Part shown: positions 34,402 through 42,650 of the stretch, piece by piece
How positions within the stretch are numbered: position 1 is the stretch's first letter
Layout of the letters: each line of letters begins with the position of its first letter
Assembly: GCA_016742075.1 (NCBI GenBank)
Contig: JACVCL010000007.1
Coordinates: 1 to 45,522 of the forward strand
Source of the DNA: Phycisphaerales bacterium
GTDB taxonomy: Bacteria > Planctomycetota > Phycisphaerae > Phycisphaerales > UBA1924
DNA: 45,522 nt
Reading direction: 5' to 3'
Notes under the pieces: model-generated
Told to the model about the DNA's origin: nothing
The model's input: only the letters and a program-made list of their open reading frames with translations
Database searches by the model: none
Translations under genes and position numbers: made by a program

Positions 34402-34665
34402 TCACGCGCCGTCGATGCGCATCCGGCACACCTGCCCGCCACGGTTGCCCTCCAGTTCCGAGAAGGGCACCTCCGCCAGCAACTCGGCCTCCGAGGCCGA
34501 CAGACCCAGCGGCTCGTCGCCCCGGATCACGCGCGGGCCGTCCCGCTCGGCGCGCAAGGCCGCCCGCAGCTCCACGAGCATCGACAGCCGCCCGCCGCGG
34601 CGAGCCAGTGCCGTCGCGCCGGCCCTCACCACCACATCCGCCGGAGTGATCCCGGGCACCGCCAT
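34402..34665 (-). CDS. small hypothetical protein
   Basis: 87 residues, no family recognised. GGGAGG stands 7 nt before the ATG at 34665, favouring it over ATG 34704. The sequence is soluble, with a helical middle (SMLVELRAALRAE) and a C-terminal half containing EPLGLSASEAELLAEVPFSE. High G/C third positions support coding. Single Cys near the end. Lies between glyS and the aldo-keto reductase gene, all on the minus strand. Confidence 0.6.
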   Translation of the reverse strand: MAVPGITPADVVVRAGATALARRGGRLSMLVELRAALRAERDGPRVIRGDEPLGLSASEAELLAEVPFSELEGNRGGQVCRMRIDGA

Positions 34666-34864
34666 GGCGAAACCTCCCGACTCTTCGGCCCCCATCGCCG
34701 ACATCGATCAGGACGGCCGCACACTCACCCGTGTTCGAGCGGTTTCGCCGTGATCGGACCGCGCGGTTCGGTTTATTCCGCCACCGGATGTCTCCGGTGC
34801 TCGGCACTCGGGCGGTTTCCTCAGAAACCCCCTCCGTTCGGAGCATCGATCTGGCCCGCCCGCC

Positions 34865-35770
34865 TCACACCTGCCCAACCCAATCCGCCTTCGCCACCGC
34901 CTTCCACCGCTCGCGGATGGCCCTGACCTCGGCCTCCGGCAGCGGGCCGGCCCTCAGCAGGGCCGCGTTGGCCGCCCAGCGTTCGGGCTTGGTCGTGCCG
35001 ACGATCGCCGTGCTCACCCCCGGCTGGCTCAGCGTGAACCGCAGCGCGGTGGCCGAGGCCGTGTCGCCCGACCGCTCCCAATCCTTGAGGAACGGGTAGC
35101 CGAGCTCGCGCAGGCGCTTCCAGTAGCCGTGGTGATACTTCCCCACGGGCTCCGCCGCGTCGCGCCACGCGGCGTTGGCGATCGGGCGCTTGACGATCAC
35201 CCCCATGCCCCGCTCCCGCGCCAGCGGCAGCGTCAGGTCGATCGACTGCTGGTCGGCGATGCTCAGCGACGTCTGCAGCGTGTCGAACCTGCCGCTCCGC
35301 ACCGCCCAGAGTGCCGCGGCGTCGTCGCCCGAGTATCCGATGAAGCGCGTCTTGCCCGCCCGCTTCGCGCGCTCCAGCACGGCGATCACCTCGCCGCGCT
35401 CCAGGTGTTCGACGCCGCACGAGTGCAGCTGCATCACGTCCACGCAGTCGGTCCGCAGCCGCCCGAGCGACCGGTCGATGCACCGCTCGAGCGACGCCGC
35501 CGACCAATCCTCTTGGCCGAAACCGTTCTCCCACCCGCACTTGGTGAGCAGCACGAAGTCGCTTCGGCGCGCCCCGATCGCCACGCCGATCATCTCCTCG
35601 CTCGTGGCGTAGCCCGCGGCCGTGTCGATGCAATTCAGCCCCGCATCGAGCGCCGCGTTCAGCAGCCGCGTCACCGTGTCCTGCGTCACACCCTGGAACC
35701 CGATCTCGGAGCCGCCGAAGCCCAGCGGCGAAACCATCAGTCCTGTCCGGCCAAGGGGGCGGCGTTCCAT
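34865..35770 (-). CDS. aldo-keto reductase
   Basis: 301-residue NADPH-dependent oxidoreductase with a TIM-barrel fold. The catalytic set is visible: Asp and Tyr in CIDTAAGYATSEE, Lys in VLLTKCGW, His in VMQLHSC. N-terminal RPLGRTGLMVSPLGFGG and C-terminal VSTAIVGTTKPER (cofactor-binding) are typical. Substrate unknown. TAGGCT at 35799-35804 gives a short leader of about 22 nt and AAGGAGAG at 35777-35784 sits 6 nt before the ATG. Confidence 0.92.
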   Translation of the reverse strand: MERRPLGRTGLMVSPLGFGGSEIGFQGVTQDTVTRLLNAALDAGLNCIDTAAGYATSEEMIGVAIGARRSDFVLLTKCGWENGFGQEDWSAASLERCIDRSLGRLRTDCVDVMQLHSCGVEHLERGEVIAVLERAKRAGKTRFIGYSGDDAAALWAVRSGRFDTLQTSLSIADQQSIDLTLPLARERGMGVIVKRPIANAAWRDAAEPVGKYHHGYWKRLRELGYPFLKDWERSGDTASATALRFTLSQPGVSTAIVGTTKPERWAANAALLRAGPLPEAEVRAIRERWKAVAKADWVGQV

Positions 35771-35798
35771 CGGGCACTCTCCTTCGGTTTGCCGGGCA

Positions 35799-35804
35799 AG
35801 CCTA
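35799..35804 (-). promoter_or_regulatory. -10 hexamer of the aldo-keto reductase gene
   Basis: TAGGCT again, here 28 nt before the start with a good Shine-Dalgarno between, so this message has a short leader. Confidence 0.45.
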
Positions 35805-35895
35805 CCGCCCCCGCCGGCCCGCGCCGCCGGGCACCGCCCGCGACCCAGAGCCCCTATGGTTCCCGCGTCCAGCCGCCGAACCCCGGAGTGCCCCG

Positions 35896-37047
35896 ATGCC
35901 CGTCGCCGTGTCCTCGCCGGCCGCCCCTGCCGCCCGAACGACCAACGCCCCGACCATGCGTGCCCTCGTCAAAGCCTCCCCCGCCCCCGGGCTCGACCTC
36001 ATCCCCGACCGCCCGGCGCCCCTCGGCAGCACAGGCCGGCCCCTCGAACCCGGCCCCACCGAAGTGCTCATCCGCGTCCACAAGGCCGGCGTCTGCGGCA
36101 CCGACCGCCACATCTACGAGTGGGACGACTGGGCCGCCAGCCGCATCCCCGTCGGCATCGTCACCGGCCACGAGTTCGTCGGCATCGTCGAGAAGGTCGG
36201 CTCGGCCTGCACCCGCGTCACCCCCGGCACGCGCTGCTCGGCCGAGGGCCACATCACCGCCTGGGCCGATTACAACAGCCGCACCGGCAACGCCCACATC
36301 GCCTCCGACACCAAGATCCTCGGCGTCGACCGCGACGGCATCTTCGCCGACTACGCCATGATCCCCGAATCCAACGTCTGGCCGCTCGATCCCCGCATCC
36401 CCGACCGCTTCGCGGCCGTCATGGACCCCCTCGGCAACGCGGTGCACACCGTCATGGCCGCCGGCGTCTCGGCCCGCACCGTGCTCATCACCGGTGTCGG
36501 CATCATCGGCCTCATGGCCGTCACCGTCGCCCGGGCCGCCGGCGCCTCTCGCATCTACGCCACCGATACCAACCCCGCGCGCCTCGCCCTGGCCCGCAAG
36601 CTCGGCGCCGCCGCCGCCTTCAACCCCCTGCCCGAGTCCAAGGGTGGTGACGGCGACCGCTGGATCGACGCCATCAAGCGCGAGACCCGCGGCGACGGCG
36701 CCGACGTGCTGCTGGAAATGTCGGGCTCGCCCATCGCCCTCGACCAGGGCTTCCGCGCACTCCGCATGGGCGGCACCGCCGCGCTGCTCGGCATTCCCAG
36801 CCGCGCCCCCACCTTCGACCTTACCAACCACGTCGTCTTCAAAGGCGCCACCGTGCTCGGCATCAACGGCCGCCGCATGTGGGAGACCTGGTACCAGATG
36901 GAGAATCTGCTCACCAGCGGCCGCCTCGAGCTCGACGACATCATCACCCACGAGCTGCCCCTGGCGCAGTACCGCCGCGCCTTCGAGCTCATGCAGTCGG
37001 GCGAGGGCATCAAGATCGTGCTCGACCTCAACGGCCCAACCAAGTAA
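35896..37047 (+). CDS. threonine 3-dehydrogenase-like zinc alcohol dehydrogenase, structural-zinc cysteines absent
   Basis: 383 residues, medium-chain dehydrogenase family, probably oxidising L-threonine to 2-amino-3-ketobutyrate. Catalytic-zinc residues kept: Cys67 in GVCGTDRHIYEWDDWA and His92-Glu93 in GHEFVG. NAD motif ITGVGIIGLMA and C-terminal GRRMWETWYQMENLLTSG match Tdh closely. At the lobe that holds the second zinc, E. coli Tdh has four Cys (97, 100, 103, 111); the aligned residues here are Ala122, Asp125, Ser128 and Ala136. GGAG at 35884-35887 before the ATG supports this start, which adds about 20 residues to the usual N-terminus. Convergent with the next gene, 18 bp apart. Confidence 0.88.
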   Translation: MPVAVSSPAAPAARTTNAPTMRALVKASPAPGLDLIPDRPAPLGSTGRPLEPGPTEVLIRVHKAGVCGTDRHIYEWDDWAASRIPVGIVTGHEFVGIVEKVGSACTRVTPGTRCSAEGHITAWADYNSRTGNAHIASDTKILGVDRDGIFADYAMIPESNVWPLDPRIPDRFAAVMDPLGNAVHTVMAAGVSARTVLITGVGIIGLMAVTVARAAGASRIYATDTNPARLALARKLGAAAAFNPLPESKGGDGDRWIDAIKRETRGDGADVLLEMSGSPIALDQGFRALRMGGTAALLGIPSRAPTFDLTNHVVFKGATVLGINGRRMWETWYQMENLLTSGRLELDDIITHELPLAQYRRAFELMQSGEGIKIVLDLNGPTK

Positions 37048-37065
37048 CGGCCGGGCGCACCGGCC

Positions 37066-37785
37066 TCACTTGCCCCCGGCCAGGTGACGCAACACGTCGC
37101 CGAAACCGATCGACTGCACCTCGGCACGCGCCGCGCCCATCACCTCGTCGAAACTGCGTACCGGCGGCGCCGCCACCAGCGGCAATTCGCCGGCGTCGTT
37201 GAGCATCCCCGAGTCCTCGGCACGCGCGATGCCCACCGAGCCGTTGCCCGTCACCGTCACCACCCAGCGCCCCTCGCCCAGCGAGCGGTACACGGCCTTG
37301 CCGTGCGTCAGGCCCGGCGCATCCCAGTCGATCTTCGCCAGGTGCTCATCGAGCAGCAGGCCCTTGCTCGGCGGCGTCTCGCCGTCGAACACCCGGCGGA
37401 TGAGCAGGCGACCATCCACCACCACGTAGTCGACGTAGATCTCCCGCGAAGGGTCGAACAGCGTCGGCACCGTGCTCAGCACACCCGGAACAGCGGCCGC
37501 CGCCGGCCTCGGCCCGGGCGAAGGCGCCGGCGCAAACCGCGGGGGCACGCGCACGATGACCGACAGCTTCCCGTCTTTCACAAGCAGCTCGGTCACCGCC
37601 GTCTTCCGCACCGCCTCGTTGTAGACCCCGCGCAGCGACTCGTAGTCTTTCGCCAGCGCCTCCAGCCTGTCGCGGAACACCGCCGCCTGAAGATCGGCCC
37701 GGACGAACCGGTAGCCCACGAACCCCAGCAGGCTCACGAAGCCGAAGAACGAGAGGCCGTAGACCCAGGCAAGAACTTTCGACAT
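37066..37785 (-). CDS. hypothetical membrane-anchored protein
   Basis: 239 residues. One N-terminal membrane segment (residues 5-28, LAWVYGLSFFGFVSLLGFVGY), a charged coiled-coil-like stretch (about 35-60), a Pro-rich linker near 85-100 and a C-terminal soluble domain (YVDYVVVDGRLLIRRVFDGETPP...). No family recognised. The domain has a regular strand pattern and could bind a ligand or partner in the periplasm. No Shine-Dalgarno seen. Lies upstream of tdh's end and downstream of lexA on the same strand as lexA. Confidence 0.7.
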   Translation of the reverse strand: MSKVLAWVYGLSFFGFVSLLGFVGYRFVRADLQAAVFRDRLEALAKDYESLRGVYNEAVRKTAVTELLVKDGKLSVIVRVPPRFAPAPSPGPRPAAAAVPGVLSTVPTLFDPSREIYVDYVVVDGRLLIRRVFDGETPPSKGLLLDEHLAKIDWDAPGLTHGKAVYRSLGEGRWVVTVTGNGSVGIARAEDSGMLNDAGELPLVAAPPVRSFDEVMGAARAEVQSIGFGDVLRHLAGGK

Positions 37786-37951
37786 GGCGGGCGCCCGCAG
37801 GAGAAATGGCCACCGGACCCGAACAGCCGGGGCGACAGCCCGCCGCGGCCAAGCCGAGATACCGATAGAACCATCGACCAGTTGCCCCCGACCGGCGCAA
37901 CAACCGCCTGCGTGAAGGCCGCGGGTGGCGATCCCGGGGCCCCGGGCCGCC

Positions 37952-38566
37952 CTAGTACCGGCGCAGCACGCCCACCACCACGCCCTGGATCTTGCAGTCC
38001 TTCACCACGATGGGTGGGAAGCTCGGGTTGGCGGGCTGCAGGCGGATGTGGTCGGCCTCGCGGAAGAAGGTCTTCAGGGTGGTCTCGCCGTTGGGCAGCA
38101 GGGCCACCACGCGGTCGCCGTTGCGGGCGGTGTCGCGCCGCTCCACAATCACGTAGTCGCCGCTCAGGATGCCCTCGTCGCGCATCGACTCGCCGTCGAC
38201 CCGCAGGGCGAACGTCGAGTTCACCTGGCCCACGCGCGGGCCGAAGAGGTCGCCCAGGTTCAGGGCGTCGTGGTCGGCGAACTTCTCGATCGGGTGGCCC
38301 GCGGCGATCTTGCCCACCAGCGGGAACTTCAGCGGCTGCTCCTCGTCGGGCAGCGCAACACCGTCAGCGATCGACAAAGAGCGAGCCTTGTTCGGCTCGC
38401 GCACCAGGGCGCCCTTCTTGATCAGCGCCTCGACGTGCTCGAAGACCGTGACCTTGGACACGCCGAGCTGATCGGCGAGCTCCTGCATGGTCGGGGAATA
38501 GCCGGAACGCACCCGGCTGTCTCGGATGAGCTGGAGAATCTTGAGCTGTTTCGGGGTCAGGTTCAT
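37952..38566 (-). CDS. lexA: SOS repressor LexA
   Basis: 204 residues. Represses DNA-repair genes until RecA-triggered self-cleavage. N-terminal winged helix LTPKQLKILQLIRDSRVRSGYSPTMQELADQLGVSKVTVFEHVEAL. Cleavage site Ala89-Gly90 in GKIAAGHP, catalytic Ser127 in DGESMRD and Lys165 in ETTLKTFF, all at the expected spacing. GGAG precedes the ATG by about 12 nt. No recognisable E. coli-type or Bacillus-type LexA box before it. The recognition helix (SKVTVFEHV) differs from E. coli, as in other phyla. Confidence 0.97.
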   Translation of the reverse strand: MNLTPKQLKILQLIRDSRVRSGYSPTMQELADQLGVSKVTVFEHVEALIKKGALVREPNKARSLSIADGVALPDEEQPLKFPLVGKIAAGHPIEKFADHDALNLGDLFGPRVGQVNSTFALRVDGESMRDEGILSGDYVIVERRDTARNGDRVVALLPNGETTLKTFFREADHIRLQPANPSFPPIVVKDCKIQGVVVGVLRRY

Positions 38567-39008
38567 GGCACGCGGTCTCCGAAAGAACGGCCGGACGAGT
38601 CGATGGGGAATTCTCGGCGAGCCCCCGGCCCCACTTGGCCGAGAGCCCGGATGAATGAACAGGACTGCGCAGCGCCGTCAACGCCGCGCGGGAACGCACC
38701 AGAAGCCCGGACTGCACGTCGAGCAAGCGCTGGGCGGCCAGCAGCGCCGCCGAGGCGCTCGACGCCGCCACGGGACGGGTCACCGCCGCCGAGGCCGGCT
38801 TGGCCTCGACGATCGCGCCGGCCCGCGCCGGCGCGGGGCGGCGGAAGAGCCCGAGGAACCCGGCGAGCCACGATGGCGGCCCCAGTCCGTCGTTCTGGGC
38901 CTCGATCCCCCCGAAGCCGGGGCCGTGGTCGCCATCGATGCCAACAAAGTCGCTGCTGAAGTCGCCGCCGGGGCCGAGACGGAGGATGGGAGCGAGAGCG
39001 AGAGTCAT
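38364..39008 (-). CDS. possible hypothetical protein overlapping the start of lexA
   Basis: 214-residue frame on the lexA strand. Its first 100 or so codons use mostly G/C third positions and read as a plausible protein (for example WLAGFLGLFRRPAP and SASAALLAAQRLLDVQ). The last 68 codons lie inside lexA in another frame and are probably not selected, so either the true gene stops earlier through a frameshift or the whole frame is spurious. No Shine-Dalgarno or -10 at the ATG. Reported with low confidence. Confidence 0.3.
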   Translation of the reverse strand: MTLALAPILRLGPGGDFSSDFVGIDGDHGPGFGGIEAQNDGLGPPSWLAGFLGLFRRPAPARAGAIVEAKPASAAVTRPVAASSASAALLAAQRLLDVQSGLLVRSRAALTALRSPVHSSGLSAKWGRGLAENSPSTRPAVLSETACHEPDPETAQDSPAHPRQPGAFRLFPDHAGARRSARRVQGHGLRARRGADQEGRPGARAEQGSLFVDR

Positions 39009-39407
39009 CGGGGGTGTCCGCCGCGCGGCCAGAGGGTCGGTCCGGGTGCCGTGGGTTGGCCCTCGGGTCCCGCCTGGCTCCCAGGCCGGGATCGACCGTG
39101 TCCGCTTGCAGGGTTTCGATGGCGAGCGCCGCTCCGCGGCGATCCGAAATCCGACGCTGATTCGGGATACGAACGGGACGCTGGGAACCGGATCGAATCG
39201 TGGGGTTCAGCCCCGAAGGCCCGATCCGTTTGGTATACGGTACCCTAGCATCGGCCGGACAGCAAGCGATTCATTCGAAAAATGTTCGGACACGTACGGG
39301 ATTTGCTCGGAATGGCGGAAATCCGCCGGTTCCGAGTGTTCCAGTCGTCTGCTCCGAGGCCAGATCGGCCAAAAATTGCCCTTTTGGCCCGGTTGCCGGC
39401 GCGGCGA
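39009..39407. other. intergenic region before dprA end
   Basis: About 400 bp with lower GC than its neighbours (39,165-39,400). It holds a dyad-like GGTATACGGTACC at 39,231-39,243, a TAGGGT hexamer on the minus strand, and a hairpin near dprA. I find no tRNA or other RNA gene. It may hold a promoter for the lexA region. Confidence 0.35.
39367..39389 (-). terminator. hairpin downstream of dprA
   Basis: 8-bp stem GGCCAAAA / TTTTGGCC around a 7-nt loop, about 20 nt after the dprA stop. It is A/T rich within the stem and could end transcription from either side. Confidence 0.45.
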
Positions 39408-40607
39408 TCAGCCCTTTCTGGCCAGTTTCGAGCCCTGCCGCACCACCAAGCCCCGGACTTCGAGCACCGTCGCGTCGGCTCGCAGGGTCTCGGCGGGCAG
39501 GCCGGTGCGGCCGACGAGGTCGTCGATGGTCCGCGCGTCATCGAGAGCGTCGACCAGCCGGCGTTGGGTGTCTGTGAGCGCGATGGTCTTCGGTCCTGAG
39601 CGGGGCGGCGGCGCGGGCTCGGCGGGCTGCTGGGGAGCGAACAGGTTCCCGTCGCCATCGGCGCCGCCGAAGCGGGCGGCGTGGGTGCCGAAGTGGTGGT
39701 GGCGGGCGTGGGACTCGAGCTGCTCGATGATTTCGCCGGGCGTCGTGACAAGGGTGGCGGCGCCGAGGCGGATGAGTTCGTGCGAGCCCTCGCTGGCCGG
39801 CGAGTCGACCCGGCCGGGGAGGGCGAAGACCTCGCGGCTCTGCTCATTGGCGACGCGGGCGGTGATCAGCGCGCCCGAGGCCCTGGGGGCCTCGATGACC
39901 AGCGTGCCGAGGGACAGGCCGCTGATCACCCGGTTGCGCTTCGGGAAATTCTCGGGGGCGGGCGCTGTGTCGAGGGGGAACTCGGAGATCACCGCGCCGC
40001 CCTGCTCGACAATCTGGTTGAAGAGATCGGCGTTCTCGGGCGGGTAGCAGTGGCCCAGCCCGCAGCCGACAACGGCGAACGTGCAGCCGCGGACCCGGGT
40101 GGCCGCGCGGTGCGCGGCGGTGTCGATGCCGCGCGCGCCGCCGGAGACGATCGTCAGGCCGGACTGCGCCAGGATGGCGCTGAATCGCTCGGCCTGCTCG
40201 ACGCCGTAGGCGGTGCACCCGCGCGACCCGACGATCGCCACCGGGAACCGGCCGGCGTGGGGGTGGCGGGGATCGGCCAGCGAGCCGCGGACATAGAGCA
40301 CCAGCGGCGCATCGGGGATCTCGCCCAGCAGCGGCGGATACTCCCCGTCGCCCCGGGCGATGAGCCGGACGCCGACCTTGGCGGCGCGCTCCAGTTCGGC
40401 CGCCGCGAGATCCGCGGAGGCGCGCAGCCCGCCGGCGATCGACGCCGCCCGCGCGGGCCCGATGCCGTCGATCCGCTGGAGCGAGGCGGGCGTGGCCTGG
40501 AAGAGGGCGGCGGCGTCGGGGAACGCGTGCATCAGCCGGCCGGCCAGCACGGGCCCGACGCCGGGTGTGAGGAACAACCTGAGAATGGCCAGAGCCCGCG
40601 GGATCAT
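39408..40607 (-). CDS. dprA: DNA-processing protein DprA
   Basis: 399 residues. Binds incoming single-stranded DNA and loads RecA in natural transformation. N-terminal helix-hairpin-helix-like region (LRRIDGIGPARAASIAGGL), Rossmann-like core with AIVGSRGCTAYGVEQAERF, SGGARGIDTAAHRAA and GCGLGHCYPPEN, and a C-terminal winged helix (LTDTQRRLVDALDDARTIDDLVGRTGLPAETL). ATG at 40607 is chosen because TAACGT at 40615-40620 ends 7 nt before it. Same direction as gdhA, from which a strong terminator separates it. Suggests the host may take up DNA; no com genes here. Confidence 0.95.
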   Translation of the reverse strand: MIPRALAILRLFLTPGVGPVLAGRLMHAFPDAAALFQATPASLQRIDGIGPARAASIAGGLRASADLAAAELERAAKVGVRLIARGDGEYPPLLGEIPDAPLVLYVRGSLADPRHPHAGRFPVAIVGSRGCTAYGVEQAERFSAILAQSGLTIVSGGARGIDTAAHRAATRVRGCTFAVVGCGLGHCYPPENADLFNQIVEQGGAVISEFPLDTAPAPENFPKRNRVISGLSLGTLVIEAPRASGALITARVANEQSREVFALPGRVDSPASEGSHELIRLGAATLVTTPGEIIEQLESHARHHHFGTHAARFGGADGDGNLFAPQQPAEPAPPPRSGPKTIALTDTQRRLVDALDDARTIDDLVGRTGLPAETLRADATVLEVRGLVVRQGSKLARKG

Positions 40608-40614
40608 GGCCGAC

Positions 40615-40620
40615 ACGTTA
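40615..40620 (-). promoter_or_regulatory. -10 hexamer of dprA (leaderless type)
   Basis: TAACGT, 7 nt before the ATG; no Shine-Dalgarno. Confidence 0.45.
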
Positions 40621-40651
40621 TCCGCCCGCCGGTGCCGCGCGGCGTGGCCCG

Positions 40652-40688
40652 GCAAGAGAAACGGGCCGGACGCGTGCGTCCGGCCCGT
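40652..40688 (-). terminator. intrinsic terminator of the glutamate dehydrogenase gene
   Basis: Perfect 13-bp inverted repeat (ACGGGCCGGACGC and complement, 40661-40688) followed on the minus strand by TTCTCTTG, about 40 nt after the stop codon. Confidence 0.8.
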
Positions 40689-40730
40689 GGGGTGTTCGGG
40701 CAGAGATTCGGGCGGGCGGGCCCGCGCGGA

Positions 40731-42074
40731 TCAGGGGAAGATGCCGCGGAGCTTGTAGACCGCGCCGATGTTCTCGAGGGCGGCGATGTAGGCGGCGGTG
40801 CGGACGGGGACCTTGTACTTGGCGCGGTTGTCCTTGACGCGGTGGGCGCCCTCGGTCATGTGGCGGTTGAGCTCGTTGTCGACCTTGTCCAGCGACCAGC
40901 GCGACTGTGTCTTGTTCTGGACCCACTCGAAGTAAGAGACGGTCACGCCGCCGGCGGAGCAGAGGATGGCGGGGATGATCTCGACGCCCTTCTCCATGAG
41001 GATGTTCTCGCCGGCCGGGGTGGTGGGGGCGTTGGCGCCCTCGGCGACGATCTTGCAGTTCATGAGCCGGGCGCGTTCGGGGGTGATCATCTGCTCGAGC
41101 GCGGCGGGGATGAAGACGTCGACCTTGGTGGAGTAGAAGTCGTGCTCGCTGCACTTCTCGGCGCCGGAGAAACCGGCGACGCCGCCGGTCTTGGCGACGT
41201 GGGCGTCGAGGGCCTTGGTGTCGATGCCGTTCTTGTTGATGATGCCGCCGGTGTGGTCCATGACGGCGAGGATCTTGCCGCCGCGCTCCTCGAAGAGCTT
41301 GCCGGCCCAGCCGCCCACGTTGCCGAAGCCCAGGACCGAGGCGGTGGCGCCCTTAAACTGCAGACCGAACTCGGGCATGATGACGGCCAGCGCGTCGATG
41401 ACCCCCTGGCCCGTGGCCTTGTCGCGGCCGACCGAGCCGCCGAGCTCCACGGGCTTGCCGGTGACGACGGCCATCGCGTCGGGCACGCCGGGGCTGATCT
41501 GGGCGTAGGTGTCGGCGAACCAGGCCATGGTCTGGGCGCCGGTGCCGACGTCGGGGGCGGGGATGTCGTAGTCGGGGCCGATCTGCGGGGCGATGGCCGA
41601 GACAAAGCGACGGGTCACACGCATGAGCTCGTTGTTCGAGAGGGCCCGCGGGTCGCACTTGATGCCGCCCTTGCCGCCGCCGAAGGGGATGCGGACGACC
41701 GAGCACTTCATGGTCATGAGCAGGGCGAGGGTCTTCACGTCGTCGAGGCTGACGTGCGGGTGGTAGCGGAGGCCGCCCTTGTAGGGCCCCACGGCGTTGT
41801 TGTGCTGCACCCGGTAGCCCTTGAACAGCCGGTAGTTGCCGTCGTCCATGAGCACCGGGAAGTGCACCATGATCTCGTTCTTCGGCTGCGCGAGGATGAG
41901 CTGCAGGTGGCGCGGCAGGCCCATGATGTCGGCGGCGGTGAGCACCGCGTCGATGGTCTGGAGGTAGAGGTTGTTGGGGTCGCGGGGCATGCCCAGCTCA
42001 TCGAGCACGGTCTGGTGATGGCCGCGGGTCGGGGCGGTGATGGACGCGCTGTGGGGCTGGGCGACGCTGGTCAT
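40731..42074 (-). CDS. gdhA: glutamate dehydrogenase (Glu/Leu/Phe/Val family)
   Basis: 447 residues, cytosolic, interconverts glutamate and 2-oxoglutarate plus ammonia. Substrate domain: GPYKGGLRYHPHVSLDDVKTLA and IPFGGGKGGIKCDP with the catalytic Lys in GGGKGG; DYDIPAPDVGTGAQTMAW with the catalytic Asp region. NAD(P) motif SVLGFGNVGGWAGKLF. C-terminal EGANAPTTPAGENIL is conserved. GluDH and Leu/Phe DH cannot be fully told apart, but length and motifs favour glutamate. Long leader region of about 150 bp upstream with no clear hexamer. Confidence 0.92.
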   Translation of the reverse strand: MTSVAQPHSASITAPTRGHHQTVLDELGMPRDPNNLYLQTIDAVLTAADIMGLPRHLQLILAQPKNEIMVHFPVLMDDGNYRLFKGYRVQHNNAVGPYKGGLRYHPHVSLDDVKTLALLMTMKCSVVRIPFGGGKGGIKCDPRALSNNELMRVTRRFVSAIAPQIGPDYDIPAPDVGTGAQTMAWFADTYAQISPGVPDAMAVVTGKPVELGGSVGRDKATGQGVIDALAVIMPEFGLQFKGATASVLGFGNVGGWAGKLFEERGGKILAVMDHTGGIINKNGIDTKALDAHVAKTGGVAGFSGAEKCSEHDFYSTKVDVFIPAALEQMITPERARLMNCKIVAEGANAPTTPAGENILMEKGVEIIPAILCSAGGVTVSYFEWVQNKTQSRWSLDKVDNELNRHMTEGAHRVKDNRAKYKVPVRTAAYIAALENIGAVYKLRGIFP

Positions 42075-42315
42075 GGATCGCGACTCTCGATGGGTTGAAC
42101 GGTGCTGATGCAGGCCGGACGGCGCGGACGCGGAAACCGGCGTGTGCGGAACCGACGGTCGGGAAAAGATGCTTACGACACGGGCGGCCGCGGCGTTCGC
42201 GCTAGCCTCGCGTCGCCGGCCGTTGGGGGGCGATGATAGCCCCAGCCGGGACCGTATCGGACGCGGCGAGACTCGGTAAGCCACCCGCGCGGCGGGCGCG
42301 GTGGAGTGAAGCGCT

Positions 42316-42650
42316 TTACTTTTCCGGAGTCGGCCCCGCGATGCTGACGACGGTGCCGGCGGAGGCAGAAGCCAACGCCGCGAGGACACTCGGCACCAAG
42401 AGAGCGAGCGTCGCCATCCGATTGTTCGGGGCGGCGAGGACCACGATCGTGAACGGCGGAGGGTCCGGCGGAACGCGCTCGAAGCCCCGGTCCATGGTGA
42501 GCATGGCCTCGAAGCCCGCCGCGGCGGCGAGGGTCACCAGCCGGCCGTTGGAGACCCCGGTCCAGCCCATGAACGAACGGTGTGCACGTCGTGGCCGACG
42601 AGAAGGGGCCGGATCTGATGCGGCACGTTCTCGTCGAGCAGGACCTTCAT
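42316..42650 (-). pseudogene. DUF5615 PIN-like toxin-type gene, frameshifted
   Basis: The ATG at 42650 opens MKVLLDENVPHQIRPLLVGHDVHTVR-type N-terminus (26 codons), a typical DUF5615 PIN-like start. The rest of the family sequence, MGWTGVSNGRLVTLA...MLTMDRGFERVPP, continues from 42570 to the TAA at 42316 in another frame. One base is missing at 42571-42572 between CGT TC and ATG. Read across the shift, the protein is 110 residues and complete. Its ATG overlaps the stop of the upstream DUF433 gene (ATGA), the usual antitoxin-toxin order. It could be decayed or a sequencing error. Confidence 0.75.

Noticed and set aside
38655-39248. Plus-strand frame before lexA
   Set aside because: Arg/Gly-rich low-complexity translation; third-position GC favours the minus strand.
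39265-39290. Bacillus-type LexA box near CGAAAAATGTTCG
   Set aside because: Half-sites are one base too close and the left half lacks the C; the site is 700 bp from lexA.
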